DNA of 15,902 bases from Acidobacteriota bacterium (lineage in GTDB: Bacteria > Acidobacteriota > Terriglobia > Terriglobales > Acidobacteriaceae), in assembly GCA_025353435.1 (NCBI GenBank), contig JANXQR010000117.1:1-15902 (forward strand). The letters are read 5' to 3'. The notes beneath the pieces are model-generated. The model did not search any database, was not told where the DNA came from, and was given only the letters and a program-made list of their open reading frames with translations. Within the stretch, counting starts at the first letter, position 1. The number at the start of each line of letters is the position of its first letter. The position numbers were made by a program, and so were the translations under genes. Shown one piece after another: positions 13,796 to 15,902 of the stretch.

Positions 13796-14392
13796 CTAAC
13801 TAGCAAGGATGCACAGATGGTGCGCGCCGCCTATCCAACGATGGAGCTAATCGCCCGGTTTGTTATCGTGCCGCTGGCCTTTGCTTCGCTACTAAGCGGC
13901 CTCATCCAGTCACTCGGCACTCCGTGGGGTCTGTTCCGGCACTATTGGGTTCTGGTGAAGCTCTTGCTAACCGTCTTTGCGACGGTCGTTTTGCTGAAGA
14001 AGATGCCTCTGATCGGCTACACCGCTCGTCGAGCGGCAGAGACACCACTTCCCAGTGCCGCTCTCCGGATGGCCGGAATCCCGCTCGTTGTCCACGCCGC
14101 TGGCGGGATACTGGTGCTGCTCGTGGTGACGATACTTTCGGTGTACAAGCCTTGGGGCCTGACGCGCTACGGGCGGCATAAGCAGCAGGAGCGGCGATAC
14201 CAATCACCGAAATCACCACAAGCTGTGGGAGTCAAGGCGATGTCCGATTCAGAGAATGGCGCGACCGGCGCCGGCCTCTCTCGAGGACTCAGGTTTTTCC
14301 TCGCCGCCGGCATCGCTGTGTTCCTGGTGGTGGTGCACGTCACGACCTCACTGGCCATGGTTTTCACCACGGTCATTGACCTATGGCACTAG
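13796..14392 (+). pseudogene. 5'-truncated polytopic membrane protein gene
   Basis: From the IS edge the frame reads LTSKDAQMVRAAYPTMELIARFVIVPLAFASLLSGLIQ onward. This strongly resembles the middle of a bacterial membrane-protein family whose members read (L)TSxDAQxVRAAYxAMELI at this point (recalled, not searched). So coding homology runs back to the IS junction, and the first roughly 40 residues, including one membrane helix, are missing. The first usable ATG is at 13817, with AAGG 6 nt upstream, giving 191 residues. Counted from that ATG, membrane segments lie at about 11-31, 41-62, 86-109 and 158-185, and SLGTPWGLFRHYWVLVKLL (32-50) is the most conserved-looking part. Residues 120-157 are a hydrophilic loop. 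A shortened protein could still be made, but it is probably not functional. Its stop shares CTAG with the convergent gene. Confidence 0.7.
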
Positions 14393-14714
14393 GACTTAGA
14401 CAGACGAATAGAATCCGCCGAAATTGTTGTGCCGGACACCTTTCCCTTTACAACTACATTTTCCCCAGCAAGCTTATCGATTTGGCTCTTGTCGCCCTTC
14501 AAGGTGTACACCTTTCCACCGCTGACTAGGGCAAAATCGGATCCTTGCTTGACGCACTCGCGGGTACATTGTGCCGCGGTCTTACCCTGCATCATGTGAT
14601 GTGCCCGCACATGGCATCGCTGACGGTTCCAGTTAGAGTCTGACTCGATTGACCGGAGGCCACTAGGGTGGAGAGAACGATAGAAAAGAAAAAAGCCGAA
14701 ATTTGTAGGCGCAT
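14389..14714 (-). pseudogene. Secreted Cys/His/Met-rich small protein, frameshifted
   Basis: ATG 14714, with AAGGAGAA 7 nt upstream, opens a signal peptide (MRLQISAFFFSIVLSTLVASG) followed by QSSQTLTGTVSDAMCGHIT and a stop at 14594-14592. In the -1 frame the rest of a recognisable protein continues: HHMMQGKTAAQCTRECVKQG, then SDFALVSGGKVYTLKGDKSQ to the end SADSIRLSKS. Adding one G to the GGG at 14606-14604 restores VSDAMCGAHHMMQGK, the form I recall in acidobacterial homologues, and gives a 108-residue product. So a single base is missing, through true mutation or sequencing error. The Cys, His and Met residues suggest metal binding, and the beta-rich C-terminus (LAGENVVVKGKVSGTTISADSI) resembles a small OB-like barrel. 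The start overlaps the stop of the upstream CusA-like gene (TAATG), so it is translated from that message. Confidence 0.82.
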
Positions 14715-15902
14715 TAGAATTCTCCTTGAATTGCAGGTTGATTGGGTTGAGTTTGGTTGGCGATTCGGTTTTGCGGGTGAAGGCGACCATTACGCAAGGC
14801 ACGTTCCTTCATCATGACGAAGAAGACGGGCACAAGGATGAGGACGTGGATGGTAAAAGTAATCATGCCGCCAACGATAGGGGCGGCAATAGGCTTCATC
14901 ACGTCAGACCCGATGCCAGACTCCCACAGTATCGGCACTAGACTGGCGAGAACCGCGCATACGGTCATGAGTTTTGGCCGCAAGCGCTGAACGGCTCCTT
15001 CGATAGCTGCGGCTTCCACATCGACATTTGTCAATGGTCTGCCGGATTGCAGCTTATGTTCGAGTGCTTCGTGAAGATAAACGACCATTACCACGCCAGT
15101 CTCCACGGCAATTCCGAACAACGCGATATATCCCACTGCTACGGCGACGCTGAAGTTGTAGTGGAGCAGCCACTGGAGGAGCAATCCTCCGCTCATGGCA
15201 TAGATCGTCGGAAAAATGAGCACAAGCGCCTCAGCCACCGAATGAAATACGAGGTAGAGGAGAAGGAAAATCACGAAGAAAACAATTGGAAGGATCAGCT
15301 GCAACCGCTGCTTTGCCCGCAGTTCGAGTTCGTACTCTCCCGACCACTGAAACGTGTAATTGGCCGGCAGCGCGAGTTTATCGTGCAGCAGCTTGTTTGC
15401 TTTTCCAACGAAGCCGCCGTAATTGGTGTTCGAGAGATCGATGTAGATGTATCCCGTCAGTGCGCCATCTTCGTCGCGGATCATCGCTGGGCCATGTGAG
15501 AACGAAATGCGAGCCACTTGCCCGAGGGGGATTTGCGCGCCGGATGGGGTACCAATCAGCACGCCGCGCATTTGGTCAACATTGTCTCGAAAGTCTCTCT
15601 GATAACGGACGTTTATGGGATACCGCTCACGTCCCTCGATGTTCTCCGCAATATTCTGTCCGCCGATGCCCGACTCCACGGCGGTTTGAATATCTGCGAC
15701 TGTCAAGCCATAGCGAGCAGCCTCCGCGCGGTTGACATCCACGTTGACGTAGAAGCCCTGTGCAACCTTTTCAGCGAAGATCGACCTCATCTCCGGAAGT
15801 CCAGACAATACATTCTGAATTTGCGACGCTAGCTGCTGAATGCCTTCGACATTTGGTCCCTGCACCTTCATGCCCAGCGGCGTCTTGATGCCGGTCAGTT
15901 CC
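14714..15902 (-). CDS. CusA-like heavy-metal efflux RND transporter, 5' end outside window
   Basis: The visible 395 residues are the C-terminal part of an HME-type RND pump, starting ELTGIKTPLGMKVQGPN. The family landmarks are the porter-domain sequence HGPAMIRDEDGALTGYIYIDL, whose Met aligns with the Cu/Ag-binding Met672 of E. coli CusA (by recalled alignment), FQWSGEYELELRAKQRL, and then a run of membrane helices. One of these has GYIALFGIAVETGVVMVVYL with the proton-relay Glu, followed by RLRPKLMT with the conserved Lys. LVPILWESGIGSDVMKPIAAPIVGGMIT closes the family core, and the tail is Gln/Asn-rich. The pump would export Cu(I)/Ag(I) or another soft metal from the inner membrane with outer-membrane and adaptor partners that lie outside the window. 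Its TAA overlaps the ATG of the small Cys/His/Met-rich gene. Confidence 0.94.
   Translation of the reverse strand, partial: ELTGIKTPLGMKVQGPNVEGIQQLASQIQNVLSGLPEMRSIFAEKVAQGFYVNVDVNRAEAARYGLTVADIQTAVESGIGGQNIAENIEGRERYPINVRYQRDFRDNVDQMRGVLIGTPSGAQIPLGQVARISFSHGPAMIRDEDGALTGYIYIDLSNTNYGGFVGKANKLLHDKLALPANYTFQWSGEYELELRAKQRLQLILPIVFFVIFLLLYLVFHSVAEALVLIFPTIYAMSGGLLLQWLLHYNFSVAVAVGYIALFGIAVETGVVMVVYLHEALEHKLQSGRPLTNVDVEAAAIEGAVQRLRPKLMTVCAVLASLVPILWESGIGSDVMKPIAAPIVGGMITFTIHVLILVPVFFVMMKERALRNGRLHPQNRIANQTQPNQPAIQGEF

Overview
The window looks like a chromosomal segment from an Acidobacteriota species, probably of the Acidobacteriaceae/Terriglobia type. The reasons are a secreted protein with a carboxypeptidase-regulatory-like domain and TPRs, a small secreted 'MCGxHHMM...CTREC' protein of a type I associate with acidobacteria, and interspersed repeats with GTCATCCTGA...GAAGGATCTGC and GAGGGTGCCCC-hairpin-GGGATACC cores. 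This assignment comes from recall and pattern, not from a search.

Positions 1-4837 (minus strand) hold housekeeping and accessory metabolism. moeA and moaC (molybdenum cofactor) are followed by a PhzF-family isomerase, then by a compact pair made of a zinc metallopeptidase (HEAGH) and a Ddl-like ATP-grasp ligase cut by the window edge. A rho-independent terminator separates moeA from the upstream secreted TPR protein (4962-6161). Positions 6524-9465 (plus strand) hold a thialysine/diamine-type GNAT acetyltransferase overlapping trmFO (tRNA m5U54 methylation), then a polytopic membrane protein.

Positions 9466-10958 are repeat-rich. A second GNAT gene (9711-10238) lies between two perfect 45-bp direct repeats that each form a hairpin. 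Beyond it are tandem hairpin modules and three copies of a REP-like unit, one of them split by a 95-bp insert.

Positions 10959-14392 form a rearranged zone. A Gal80-like Gfo/Idh/MocA oxidoreductase diverges from a MerR-family regulator across a textbook MerR-type promoter (20-bp spacer containing a dyad). The MerR gene is cut after its DNA-binding domain by an IS5-family element. On the other side the IS abuts a membrane-protein gene lacking its 5' end. The two target half-sites differ (CTAG and CTAA), so the IS probably marks a deletion rather than a simple insertion.

Positions 14389-15902 (minus strand) hold the C-terminal part of a CusA-like heavy-metal RND pump. It is translationally coupled (TAATG) to a small secreted Cys/His/Met-rich protein gene that carries a one-base frameshift. 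No tRNA, rRNA or CRISPR array was seen.
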